From: Myrmaecium sp. VS I D KN 1
Taxonomy: Eukaryota; Ascomycota; Dothideomycetes; Valsariales; Valsariaceae
Length of the DNA stretch: 64,000 nucleotides
Reading direction: 5' to 3'
Assembly (NCBI GenBank): GCA_019775845.1
Contig: JADQAV010000032.1
Location: forward strand, 1-64,000
In this document: in pieces, positions 46,816 to 59,552 of the stretch
Numbering within the stretch: position 1 is the stretch's first letter
Layout: the number at the start of each line of letters is the position of its first letter
The notes under the pieces: model-generated
What the model saw: only the letters and a program-made list of their open reading frames with translations
What the model was told of the DNA's origin: nothing
The model's database searches: none
Program-made: the position numbers and the translations under genes

Positions 46816-48516
46816 TAAAGAAAGTATCTAGGATATTAAAAGAAGTAGGACTTTATTAAGATATTAAGAATTAAAGTATGAGTGAGGTATTAAGTACTAA
46901 TTTATTATATAAGCTGAAAGAGGAGTATAAATATAGACCTAGCTAAGATTAAAGCGATAAAAGAATAAGAGGCATTATTATTAATATAAAAGTTCTAGTT
47001 CTATTAGTGCTTTATCAGAGAGCCTTTAGCTCTTATATACCTTTTAGCAGAAGTAATATATAATATTAGGGCATTATAATGGATATAAAATATTAGAATC
47101 TCTTTAAGTCTCTATTATATATATATATAGGTATTAAATATTATTAGGACCAGTCCATATCAAAGATTGTTTTTAGCGTAATAAACCGTTATTTAATAGA
47201 ATATAATAATAAGGGGTTTTATTATAATGTCGTAATAATATTTTACTTGAATTAAAAAAAAAACTCGTTAGTAGGATATAGTTATAAGACTTATTATAAA
47301 GAACTACGAGCTGTTATTAAACTCTAAGAAGATTAGAACTTAGAGCTTACTATAGGAATAGTACTTAGAAATAGGGTTAATTAAAGAATTTAGAGTTATT
47401 TTTATCTATTATAATTAGGAATACCCTATTTATCTAGAATAGCCTAAATAAGTATATATAGAGTTAAGTATAGGCTCTTTCATACAGGTTTTAGTAGGCT
47501 TATATACAGGCTTTAGTAGGCTCGTACACAGGCTTTAGCAGGCTCGCAGGAGTACTCTTATAGGTATTTATAAGCCCTCTTAAGTCTTAACGCCTCTTTA
47601 CAGGTCCTTAAAAGTATTAAGCCCTCTTATTAACTTTCTAACAAGCTCCCCTATAGGGCTATTCATAGGTCTTTTTATAAGTTCTTTTATAGGTTAAATC
47701 CTTTCATAGGCTGCTAGCTTTAATAGGGTCTTAGTTGATTAATTAATTAGATTATATATAAAAAGTCCCTATGTATAAATAGTAACTCCTAGGAATACTC
47801 TAATTAAAACCTTTATAAGATATTATAGCTTCGCTAAGGTATCTACCTTTAATAAATATACCTAGTTTATGGGAGAACTTAAGGTACCATAAGAGATAGC
47901 CAAGATGATATATATATAGAATTAATAAATAGTAGTAATTAATTAGAAGGGTACTGTATAAACTAGCGAGCCTCCTTACTTTTCTTATAATTATTATTCT
48001 ATTAGGCTATTGGAGAATCTTTATACTTATATTAAATTTTAGAACAGCCCCTAGAGAACCCGAAATGAGCTAATAAAGTAATAAGATAATAGTTAAAATA
48101 TATACCTCTTCTAGTTTTTCGCATTAATAAGTGCTTCTAATACTATATATTATAGTATGAGTTAAGTAGTTTTGCTAATAAAGGGGATATTAGATAGGAG
48201 CTCTTTTTAAGCCCTTTAAAACATTATAAACCTTTATAGTAACTTCCTTAAAGTCCCCTCAACTAGTTATACCTGTATATTACCTCTCTAATAAGTATAA
48301 TACTAAAGCTTAAGGGAGAGTAGAAGACTACTACTCTATAGTACTTAATTCGAGTAGAGTGAAGGTAGGTTATTTATTTAGTAATTAGGATTTATAAGAC
48401 TAGTCTGACTGTCTGACCTATAGTTATAATAATAGTAGTCTAAGGGATAGAGTACTTATTAAGACGAAAAGATATATTAATAAGCGAAGCTTTGATAAAT
48501 AATTTATCTATATAAG

Positions 48517-48993
48517 TGTTAGAACTAAAGTATTATAATATATTTATAATATATCAAAACTGCTAAATAAAGGTATTATAAGATGCTTAAAATACTAGAA
48601 ATTAAGGTAAAGAACCAGCTGATTTAGAATTAAGCAAGGCCTAGAATTAGATAATTTAGAAGTAACTAAGGCCTAGACTTAGATAATTTAGAATCAGCTA
48701 AGGCCCAGACTCTGGCCTAGAACTAGCTAACTAGCTCTACTAAGTTAATTTTAAATTAATATAAAACTCTATAAAAAAACTAGAGGCCTAGTACCTATAC
48801 TAGGGGCTCGGTATTACCGCAGGAAAAGTCTATAAATAAGGCCTGCCTATCTATATCTAGAGAGACTATTTAAGTAATCTAGATAACTACTAGGATAATA
48901 GAATAGACTAGGGCTGATTTATTACCTATATAATACTCCTCTAAAATCTTTAATAACTCTCTATATACTTAGTCAGCTCTAACCTGTTTAATA
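48517..48993 (+). mobile_element. LTR family A, copy 7 (477 bp)
   Basis: Begins TGTTAGAACTAAAG and ends CTAACCTGTTTAATA, the fullest forward copy. It includes a TATA-like AGTCTATAAATAAGG. No clear target duplication; a 12-bp tandem array starts just after it. A fossil. Confidence 0.7.
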
Positions 48994-48995
48994 TA

Positions 48996-49091
48996 AACAT
49001 TCTTATAAACGTTCTTATAAATATTCTTATAAATATCCTTATAAATGTTCTTATTAGTGTTCTTATAAACGTTCTTATAAACATTCTCATA
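48996..49091. repeat. 12-bp tandem array (8 units)
   Basis: Eight in-register copies of AACGTTCTTATA with one to three changes each, in phase over 96 bp, starting two bases after LTR A copy 7. The regular 12-bp period despite RIP suggests late expansion. Confidence 0.85.
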
Positions 49092-49286
49092 TATACTCCT
49101 ATTACCCTTTTGCTATTTATGAATAGACTTCCTTTTATAGCTTTATTTAGTACTAAATAAAGTGTAGAAACGCTATATAAAACTACTTAGCTATAATAAT
49201 CTAGTTTATTACTCGGAACTCCGTTCGCGTTATAATTCAGACCGTAATTATACTACTAAAAGTATTATAGATACTATATTAACTAT

Positions 49287-49869
49287 TAGAATTACTAATT
49301 ATATAGCCCCCGATTACTAGGCGTACAGCCCCTAATTACTAAGTATATAACCCCTAGTTACTATCTAGATATATAACCCCCCCTCTAATTAGTTAGAATT
49401 AGGTAGTATAGTTTAGTAGTATACTATTTCTCTTTATATCTAGTATTACGCCCGGTATTACACCTGTGAGGGGGCCTATAAGTAGGCTCTTAGAGGGCCT
49501 ATAAGGCTTCTATCTAGTTATAAATACCTCTACTAGTCCCTGCGTGAGGGCACGTATAAAGGTCTATATATATAAGGGCCTCTATATAAAAGTACGCGAG
49601 AGCCTACGTGCGTAGGCCTGTCCGAAGACCTACCTAAGGGCCTGCCTAAGAGCCTGCCTAAGAGCCTGCTACCTAAGGGCCTGCCTAAGGCCTGCGAGGC
49701 GGCTTACTTAGAGCGTTCTAAGCTCGATAAAGAGCCTTACTTATATATTAAATATACTATATATATGCCTAGTAGTTAGGGGGTTATATACCGAGTAATT
49801 AGGGGTTATACACCTAGTAATTAGGGGTTATATACCTAGTAATTAGGGGCTATATAACTAGTAATTCCC
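49287..49869. mobile_element. TIR family D, copy 2 (583 bp)
   Basis: Long terminal inverted repeats: left TAGAATTACTAATTATATAG, right ..CTAGTAATTCCC, both running on into repeated CCCCTAATTACTAGG units. Flanked by TTAACTAT (49,279-49,286) and TTAAATAT (49,870-49,877), an 8-bp duplication with one difference. The interior is CTAAGGGCCTGC-type short repeats. No coding frame. Confidence 0.75.
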
Positions 49870-51576
49870 TTAAATATTTATCCTATTATTCCTAAGTCTA
49901 TAGCCCTAACTATCCCTCGCCGCTTTAATTAGCTTAGAAGAAAAAAGGTCTTTTAACTCTATCTAGCCCTCTTTAGCTTCTTCTATCTTACTATATAGTT
50001 TTAAGTGTAGTCTTTAGTACTTAGGAATAGGTATTATAATTTGTAATTTATTTAGAAGGGATCTTTTATCCCTTTTAGATAGTACCTCTATTATTAATTA
50101 AAAACTACTAATAATTATAAGTAACTATTTATTAAAGATATTATAGTTATACTCTATACTAATTATCTTCTATAAGTAGAAGGTAATTAGTCTCTATATC
50201 TTAACTAACTAGTATATTCTAGCTACTAATTCCCCTAATATACTATACTAACTTCAACTCTTATAAGCTTATTTAGGTTAAAATATTTTAGTATTAGTAC
50301 TTTTATAAAAGTATTTCTATTTCTTAAAAGACTTTCTTTCTATCTAGTCTAATATCTAGCGGTACTAATTCTTCTTTTCTATATTTATAGCCTTCTTTAC
50401 TACTACCTAGCCTCTTTTAAGTTATTTAGTTCATAGTATAATAGCTTTTAAGTATCCTTTAATAAATCATCTATAATACTATTATTTATAAACCTAATAA
50501 ATATCCTTATATCTTTTACTAACTTTAGTTCTAGTTATTATATAACTTTTTCAAGTCTTTCTAGGTCTATCTTTACTACTCTTAAGGATATACTATATCT
50601 TAAGAATTCTATTTCCATAATATTAAATCAGCTTTATAAATAGCTTATGTTCCTCGACCTTTTTAATATCTATTAAATATACTTTATATACTCTTCTTAG
50701 TTCTAGAAGAAGATTAATATATTATATAGATTATATTACATAATCCTGCTAGGGCTTTATTAGTTAGGGATTAAAGAACTATACGGGTATTAGTTAAGCT
50801 AACAGGGACTATATTATACTTTAAATAGCTATATTAGGGTTAAAAGGCGGTTCTCTATATATCGCCTTCCTTAATCTATATTTAATTATAGGTATACCTA
50901 TAATCTAGGGATATATAGATCTTAGCTCCTATTAATCTATCTAGTAATTCCTAGATTACTAATAAAGGATAGCGGTTCTGAAGCATATTAATAATATTTA
51001 ATCCTCTAGAATAGATATATAACTATAAACCCCTATTTCTTTTTTTAAAGATAGGATTAGTACTTCTAGAAATTAAGGGTCTTAAACGGTCGATAGTATA
51101 ATATAGGAAGTTCTATTATAGATAAGTTATATAAGGAGCTATATAGCAGTATCTGCCCTTCTATTAACTTAATAACTAAGTTATACTATATATAGGCTAG
51201 TAGCTTATTACCTCTTTCTTTTAAAAAGATATTCACATATATTTACTACTCTTTTAGAATGAATATCTTAATTTATAGCTCTCCCTTATATTTATTAGTA
51301 ATTATCTAAATATAGGTATTTATATTGCTATTTTTTAGTATTTTAGCAAACTTCTTCCAACTAATTAATAATACTTTCTTATATAAACTCTTATTAATCC
51401 ATCTAAGGGAGGATTAGATAGTTCTACTTCTTTTTCTTAAGATAAGTCCCTAAAATATAGCCTAGCTTACTATATATATAATAATACTTTACCTTATTTA
51501 GGTCTTATAATAGTCGCTATCTCTTCCTTTAGTCTTATTTAAACCTTTTAAACTCTCTTTTATTTATCTTCTCTTT

Positions 51577-52002
51577 TATTGAACAGGATAGAGCTGACTA
51601 AGCATATAAGGAGCTATAAAAGATTTAGAGAAGTATTATGCAGGTAATAGATCAGCTATAGTCTCTTTTATTATCCTAGTAGTTGTCTGGATTACTTGGA
51701 TTATCTATCTAGATATATAGATAGGTAGACCTAATAAATAAACTTTACTACGATAACGCCGAGCTTCTAGTTTTATATAGAGCTTTCTCTTAAGATTTGA
51801 AATTAACTAGGCAGAGCCAGTTGGCTGGTTCTATACCTGATTCTAGGCCTTAGTTGATTCTAAATCATCTAATTCCGGGCCCCGCTTAATCCCAGATCAG
51901 CTAGTTCCTTGCCTCGGTTCCTGGTATTATAATCATTTTATAATGCCTTTATTTGGTGGTTCTGATGTATTATAACCATATTATAATGCCTTAGTTTTGA
52001 CA
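51577..52002 (-). mobile_element. LTR family A, copy 8 (solo LTR, 426 bp)
   Basis: A reverse family A LTR with perfect 5-bp duplication TCTTT (51,572-51,576 and 52,003-52,007). It has the highest CpA/TpG content of the family here, hence the youngest copy. A solo LTR, inserted in fossil C. Confidence 0.8.
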
Positions 52003-52836
52003 TCTTTCTTATATAGGTTTTCCTCTCTTTTCCTTTTAAACTTATTAAATTTAGGTTACCTAGTCAGCTCTATAATTATTTATAGTTTATTAGCCTTTTC
52101 TTTTACTATTAGAACTATTCGGAGGATATTATAGTTCATTATTTATAACTTTTCTTTAATAATTAAGTTTGAGATACTTATAAGCTTGAAGATTATCTGT
52201 TCCTCTAACCTTTATTTAATGTCATTCTATAACGGCCGTATATATTCTATGAGCTTAGAAGATATCTATATAGCCCTTTAAATATCTCTTTTAAGCTAAT
52301 CTATTACTTATTACTTTTTTTTACTACTAAACCTCTACTTACTAATAATAAGTCTTGTAAAGCTTCCTATATAGGTTCCTAAGTAAGACCCTCTCTTTCT
52401 TTAAATCTATTTATATCTTTTGTTCTACTCTTTATACCTTAGCTAGATAGTATATTCTATAATCTATCTTTTATTATTCTACTTAGAAGTCGGCTAAAGA
52501 GTATTATTATAAGTATATATAATATTCTTCATAGTTATAGACCTAATAGTTATAATTAATTTAATTCTTTCTATTTAATATACATAGAGGTTGAGGTTTA
52601 GGTAGATATAATTCTTTTTTTACCTCTTTAAACTGATTTAGGTCTAATTATACTATTTTTTCTATTTATATCTCTTCTCCTAGACTCCTATTTCTAAACG
52701 CTAATAAAGGATAATAAGGTTTATAAGTTCCCTCTTAATATCTTTCACCTACTTCTAAGCTCTTAACTTTATAATTTAGGTATCTAATTACTCTTACCTT
52801 CGTAGAATATTCTCTAACTTATTTTTAGGTTATAGC

Positions 52837-54275
52837 TAGGGTGGCCCATCGGGTTCCAAAAGCTAACTAAACAGGGGTCCAGCTAACTAAAAAAAAAAAA
52901 CCGAGCCGAAAATCTAGAGGCTCTGCTAACCCGAAATTAACTAAACCCGAACCTCAGAACCCGTAAAAACCCCGAAAATTCCGAAAAGATCTATTTATAG
53001 GAGTTGGTTTTCCGGCCTTAAAAATCCTAAATATTCTAATTAATTATAACTTAAAAAAGCTAAATTAGTATAGCCTAGCCTTCTAGGTATTTTTAGATTT
53101 TTCTAGATTTTTTTAGAATTCTTTTTTTTTAGAAAAAAAGAGTTTTTATTTTTTTTATATAAAATACTAGTAAATACTAAACTTTTTTAACATTCCTAAA
53201 ATATAAAAATACTAATAAGTATAATACTATTTTCTTTTAATTTTTAACTAATTTATTTAAAAAGTTATTTATTTTTTCCAGATTTTCTAGAAAGTGACCA
53301 GTCTTAATTATAGAAATTTTATAAAAGATAAGATTATTAACTAAAAATCTTCTAACTTTTTATTCCTTTAATAGAAGAAATTAATAAAAATACTATAGAT
53401 ACTTTTAGGTATTTAAATTTATATACTAAAATATAAAATCTATATAATACGTCTAGAATTTTTAATAATTTATTTAGTTTAAAAATCTGGGGTTTTCCCC
53501 TCCCTCGCTTAAAATCCGGGGGTAAAAATCTTAAAAATCTAATAACTTTAAAGCGCCGCGCTTTAATTTCTTAAAAATTAAAATTTAGATGCTAGATAGT
53601 ATTAATTATAATATATTAGATTTATATAACTGCCTATTAAATAGATTATTTATTATTAATCTTTTAGGATTAAAATCTAGGGTTTTCCCCGCCTCTCGTT
53701 TAGAATTTAAGGGTCTAAGCCTCTAAGATTTTTCCCCTTCTCGCTAAAAATCTAAGGATTAAAAATATTAAAAAATTAAAAGCTCTAGTGCGCCGCGGTT
53801 ATATTTCTTAAAAGTTATAATATAAATACTAAATAATATCTAATTCTAAAATATAAACTTTCTATTACTGCCCCATAAGTATAATATTTATTATTAATTT
53901 ATTTAGAAAAAAAGGCTTTTATTTTTATCCCTTCTTAGCCTATCTCGCTTAGATATTAATACTAAGAATACTTTTTCTAAAAAAGAAACTACTAAAGTCT
54001 AATATCTATAGAAATAATACTAAAATAAAAATTTAAATAAAAAAAGGTTAAGAAAAAATAAAAGAAAAATAAAAAAAAATCAGAAAAAATATCGGAAAAA
54101 ATATCGGAAAAAATATCGGAAAAAATCCGGGTTCTACTAAAAAAACCCCGAGCTAACCGTAGCTAAGAAATCTAAGCCGAGACCTATCCCGAACTAAAAA
54201 TTCAGGAGCTCTACTAGCTGAAAAACCCGTCGGGTTTTAGTTAGGTCGGGTCTGCTAACCGGATAAGCTACCCTA
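52837..54275 (+). mobile_element. hAT-like non-autonomous transposon E2 (1,439 bp)
   Basis: Starts TAGGGTGGCCCATCGGGTTC and ends GGATAAGCTACCCTA. The first and last nine bases are near-perfect inverted repeats. The flanking 8-bp duplication GTTATAGC is perfect (52,829-52,836 and 54,276-54,283). The sub-terminal regions contain many AACCCG/CGGGTT motifs in both orientations, as in hAT sub-terminal repeats. No transposase frame, so it is non-autonomous or gutted. Confidence 0.88.
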
Positions 54276-54788
54276 GTTATAGCTAAACTTCTTCTATTTT
54301 ATTATTAGATAGTTAAAGTAGTTTTACTAACTAAGCTTTTATTTTATCTGGTATTAATATTACTAGAGTTAATAGTAGGAAACCTATATTAATTATACTT
54401 ATTTATATCTGTTAAGTCTATATATATAGAGCGATTTAAATATTAAAGATTATATAGGGTCCTTAAAATATAAGGAAAGAGTATCTAATATTTAATAAGA
54501 TATATTAGTAAGTCTAAATACTAATATTAGCTCTTCCTTAAGTAATAGAAGACTTTTTTATAACTTTAAGTAGCTAGAAATACTTAGGGCTACTACTAGT
54601 ACTTCTAATAATACCCTAAGTATTAATATAAAAATATATTAGTACTACTCTACTATTATTTAGCGTATAGTAGCCTGTATTAGCCTATATAGCTATATAG
54701 TAAGATAGTTTATAATAGTTAGAGGTACTTAGCAGCTTTAATACTAATATAGAGCTCTAGGGCTAATATAATTAGAGTAATTAGTTAA

Positions 54789-55286
54789 GGGAATTACTAT
54801 TTATATATAGAGGTTTAACTATCTATCTATAATCTAATCTAATTATCTACTAAGACCCTATTAAATAAAAGTAGCAGCCCGTAAAAGGCCCTACGAGCCG
54901 TACGAAAAGCCCTGTAAAAGGCCCTATAGAAGGCTCTTTAAAAGGCCCTGTAAAAGAGCCTATTAAAAGACTAATAAGAGAGCTTAAGAAAGGGCCTATA
55001 AGGGGGCTTATAAGAGGGCCTATAAGGGAGCCTGCGCCTGCGAGAGTACCTACGTAAGCCTACTAGAGCTTATATAAGAAGCTCTATATAAGAGCCTATA
55101 TAAGAGCCTACTAAAGCCTGCGTAAGAACCTATTAAAGCCTACTACCTATATAAGAGCCTATATAAGAGCCTATACTAGAGCCTGTACTAGAGCCTATAT
55201 AATAACCTATTAGCCTATATAAGCAGCTAGTTTAATAGGGTTATAGCAGATTAATTAGATTAGATTATATATAGATAGTAATTCCC
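54789..55286. mobile_element. TIR family D, copy 3 (498 bp)
   Basis: Inverted repeats of about 60-70 bp with small gaps: left GGGAATTACTATTTATATAT, right ..TATAGATAGTAATTCCC. Flanked by a perfect 8-bp duplication TTAGTTAA (54,781-54,788 and 55,287-55,294). The interior is a long run of AGGGCCTATAAG / AGAGCCTATATA short tandem repeats. Confidence 0.85.
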
Positions 55287-56043
55287 TTAGTTAAGAGTAT
55301 TTAATTAATATTAGTAGGGCGCCTCTCTATTAAAGTATCTATTATATAGTAAACTATTAACTAAGTATATCTAAATAATTATTATAGCCTTAAGGATAGT
55401 TAATAGATCGCTATAAGTATTATCTAAGTAAAGTATATATAAGTACCCTTATTAGATAAAGTTATCTTATACTATAAGTAGTTATCTAGTAATTAATTTT
55501 TATTATAGTATTAAACTTATAACGCCTATATAGTGCCGAAGTATTATATTTAATTAAGATAGTATTTAGTAAATTCTTACTTCTGAAGATTTAGCTACTC
55601 TTTATTTAAATACTTAAGAAGGCGCAGTTATATTTAATTAGCTTTTAATTAATATAGATAAGTATTAAATATATATTTAGAAAGTATAAAGATAAGTTAG
55701 TATTAAACTATTATTACTTCTTTTATAATTTCTTTCTCTACTCCTTATTAAGCTATATCTATAATAGTTTAGGTACTTCCTATTCTACTTATTAGTATTT
55801 TTATTAATTTTTTAGAGGTATAGTATCTATAGTATAATAATAAGGAAATTACTACCTTTAAGGGTATTCTTTAAGACCTTTTCCCCATTAGTAACTACTA
55901 TATAAGGCCTTTATATAGAGCTAGCTATATAAAAGCAGCTAGATAGATAGCTAGAGAAATAATATTTTAGTTCCTTCTTTCTTATTATTAGTACCTACGC
56001 TATACTAAACCTAAGGCCTATTTTAGTAATACTTATAATATAA

Positions 56044-56545
56044 GGGAACTACTATTTAGATAACCTCTAATTACTCGGCATATAACCCCTAATTACTAGA
56101 TATATAACTCCTTAATTTCTAAGTATATTACTACCTTCTAATTAGCTAAAAGCTCTCTTATAGGCTTTCCCGCAGGCTTCTTCGCAGGCTCTTAGGCAGG
56201 CTCTTAGGTAGTAGGTACTCGGGTAGGCTTACGCGTACATAAGCTCTTATATACATAAGCTCTTATATAGGCCCTTATATAGGCCCTTAAGCGGGGCTCC
56301 TTACGGGCTCTAGTAGCGCTATTTATAAGTATTAGAAAGGATACTAAATAGACGTCTCGCAGGCCCTCGTAGAGCCCCCTTACAGGCCCCCTTATAAGCC
56401 TATTATAGGCCCCCGCGTAGTTAAAGAAAAAGAGTATTTTACTAGGCTATACCGCCTGCTCCTAGCTAATCGGAAGGGGGGTTATACGTCTAGTAATCGG
56501 AGGTTTTACGCGGAGTAAATAGGGGTTATCCGAATAGTAATTCCC
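56044..56545. mobile_element. TIR family D, copy 4 (502 bp)
   Basis: Left GGGAACTACTATTTAGATAA, right ..CCGAATAGTAATTCCC. Perfect 8-bp duplication TAATATAA (56,036-56,043 and 56,546-56,553). The inverted repeats run on into CCCCTAATTACT units as in copy D2. Confidence 0.85.
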
Positions 56546-58486
56546 TAATATAAATAAAGAATATGTTTTATAAGTTTAATTTATATATTCTATTAATAAA
56601 GGGGAGATTAGGATATTATTATAAGGGCTTATTTATTAGAGGATAAGCCTAGAAGAGATAGTTAACGCTTCCTTTATTATTATCTTATTTAAAAGTATAC
56701 TTTTACTTCTTATTATTATTTATATACTTATATAGAACTAGTTATATAGCCTAAGTTAGTAAAGGGCTAGCTAATTACTCCTTCTATATCTTTAGAGCAC
56801 TTTATTAGTATTCTATTAGGGAAGGCTATTTTAATCCTTTTTTTTAGCTGATATCTATAATATATAAGCTTATAATTATTATTAGTAAGTTATTTAAGAG
56901 CTAAGAGGGCTGTATTTAGAAGAGTAGAGACATAATTATAATAAGGATTAGTTATCTATAGCTACTAGTAAGTATTACTATTATTATTAGTAATTACTAT
57001 CTATAGAGGCGGATTTTACTAGCGCTAGAGTCTATCTTATCTAATCAGCCTAATAATAAGATAGAATACTAAATCTGGTCTTAAGGCTCGTATATAAGCC
57101 CTCAGGCTCTCTCTCCCTTAGGCCCTTATATAGGCCCTTACCGTTTATACAGGTATTAAGTAGAGCTATTTATAGTACTAGGCTAAAGGTTCGTATAGTC
57201 AGGCTGTTTAATACTAAAATTCGCTATATTATTCATGCTTAAACCCTATATTAGAGTAATATATATAGATTACTAATTAGTTATTCTAGAAATATATATT
57301 ATAAGTATCTTTATATATATCTAAAAGTATGATAGATAATTATATTATTAATTCATTAAGATTTCGACTCTTTTAATTCTTATTTTCCTCTTTTTTAATA
57401 GTAGAATCGCTAATTCCTGCTTAACTTTAAAAAGGCTAAGATTTAAACTTATATATGAAAATAAACAAATTAGATATAGGCTTAGTTCTTCTTATTTTTC
57501 TAGATTTCTTAAAGTTAATATAAGTACTGGAAATAAAACTAGCCTTTATAATAGTAATTTTTATACATTATATAAGTTTAAGAAATAATCAGTAGAATAT
57601 GTAATGATGTTTCTACTTTATTTATATAATAGTTTTACATATCCAGATTATATATTATAAATATTAATTAATAAAAGCATCTTTAATACAGAGTAGATTA
57701 CTAGCTAAAATATTAGACTTAGGTAGGGAAGTAGGGTCCTATATAGACTTTTATCTACTAATTATATAACGTTTAGAAAGGATATTAAATAGAAGCCTAA
57801 TAGGGACTATTATAGCCCTCTTACAGGTCCTTATGTAAGCCCCCTTACAGTTCCCTTTATAGGCCCGGTTATAAGCTTCTTTATAAGCCCTTAAAGGGCC
57901 CTCTATAGGCCCTTTTACAGGCCCCTAAGCCCTTTAGTAGCCCGGTCTTCCTGCCTGTATAAGGGCCTACTAAGGATAGCTAATCTAGCTTTATAGGTTC
58001 GCTTATAGGAGGCTTACTTATAGGCCCCCTTATAGGCCCGGTTATAGGCTTTCCTTTATACCCTTCCTTAGCTGGCCCCCTCGCAGGGCGCTTACAGGCT
58101 CTTTTAGTATAGAGTCTTATTATTAAAGAAATTAATATAATAGCCTCTGCTACTAGTAAAATCCGCTTCTATAAATAGTAATTTTCTTATTATTAACTAC
58201 GGGTTATATAAAAGCTTTAAAGCTATATCTTATTAATTATCCTCTTACTACTATATAGGTATAGTATTCTTCAAGAGCTTCTAATAATAATATTATATTT
58301 ATCTACCTTAGTCTAACCTTTAGCTACTTTTATTACTTCCTAGTACTTTAAATAGCTTCCTAATAGTAGCGTATCTATTATAATAGGTAAGAGAGGTATA
58401 AAAATAAATTTTATATACCCTTTTATACCTTAAGAATAGATAATAGTTAGGAATACTTAGTAATACTAATTTAAGTATTAGTAGGC

Positions 58487-58492
<6 letters not shown>

Positions 58493-58525
<33 letters not shown>
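58493..58525. repeat. (TA)n microsatellite
   Basis: About 16 uninterrupted TA units inside the RIP block, a natural product of CpA-to-TpA change followed by slippage. Confidence 0.95.
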
Positions 58526-58527
<2 letters not shown>

Positions 58528-59530
58528 GGTATCTAGTGGGGAGCTATTATTATTAATAAGAGTAATAATATTAGATTATATACTAATCTATATATATACT
58601 AACTTATATAGTAAAGCAGTCTCGAGTCTCTACTATTTATATAATCCTTCTTAAAAAATATCTCTGCTTACTAATACTATTTATTCCTTTGCTCTAAGTA
58701 CTTAGTATATATATAGGTCTTAAGGTCGTCTCTAATAGAGATTACTAGCTATTATCATCTTAAAGGACTATAGTTATACCTTCTAATAAGATACGGACCC
58801 GGATTTAATAGGTTTTTAATTCTAGTTATTATAGATCTTTTAGTATCCTAGGTTCCTTATCTATAATACTATTATAGATAGTATCAGCCTTTAGAGGACA
58901 TAGGCTTTAATTATTATAATAATGGAGAATATAGGATATATTTACCTATATAAATACTTACTTATAGTTTCTAGTATATTATATAATAGTATCCTACTTA
59001 ATACTGTTATATCAGTACTTTTAATATGAAGCTTTCTCCATTATACTATCTTCTAAGTACTGGACTACTCCTCATAATTACTATAATACGCCTAAATCTA
59101 GGAGAATGATTTTTATCAGCTCTTTATATTCTGAGAATTAATATACTACTTATAACTATTAGAATAGAATCTTTGTATCTTAGTGAATACTTATATAATA
59201 GTTATTATAGTTATAATAGCTGAAATTATTATATTCGGATTACTATATGCCATATTTTAATAAATATAATACTTTATAAGAGTGATTACTAAGCTTTTTA
59301 TTAGGGTCTTAGCAGATTATCGTATTCTATATAACCTACTTTCTAGTTTATTAATATATCACTAGCTATACTACTAAGACCCTATAAGGAGGTCTATATT
59401 AAAGTATAAACTACTTAGGGATATAGTGAGGACGATACTTCTAAAGAGGATTATAAGAAGATATAAGTAATATAATAATAGTAGAGTCTATATGCCAGTA
59501 CCTAAGCCTTAAAACAAGGTCTATATAATA

Positions 59531-59552
59531 TAGATAGATAGATAGATAGATA
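59531..59552. repeat. (TAGA)n microsatellite
   Basis: Five TAGA units in tandem inside the RIP block. Confidence 0.9.

Larger units (their letters stand above)
49878..54780 (-). mobile_element. Ty3/gypsy-type retrotransposon fossil C, carrying later insertions
   Basis: A degenerate Ty3 reverse-transcriptase trace (NRYPL and ELLDRL signatures) reads on the minus strand at about 50,880-51,005, with further coding-like decay around it. LTR A copy 8 (51,577-52,002) and hAT-like E2 (52,837-54,275) sit within it, and D copies flank it on both sides. I could not find its own LTRs. The limits are only those of the stretch between the two D elements. Saturated with RIP change and many breaks, so it is among the oldest parts of the block. 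Confidence 0.5.

Noticed and set aside
49878-54780. Reading the D elements on both sides as the LTRs of fossil C
   Set aside because: The D ends are inverted, not direct, repeats, and each D copy has its own 8-bp duplication, so they are separate insertions.
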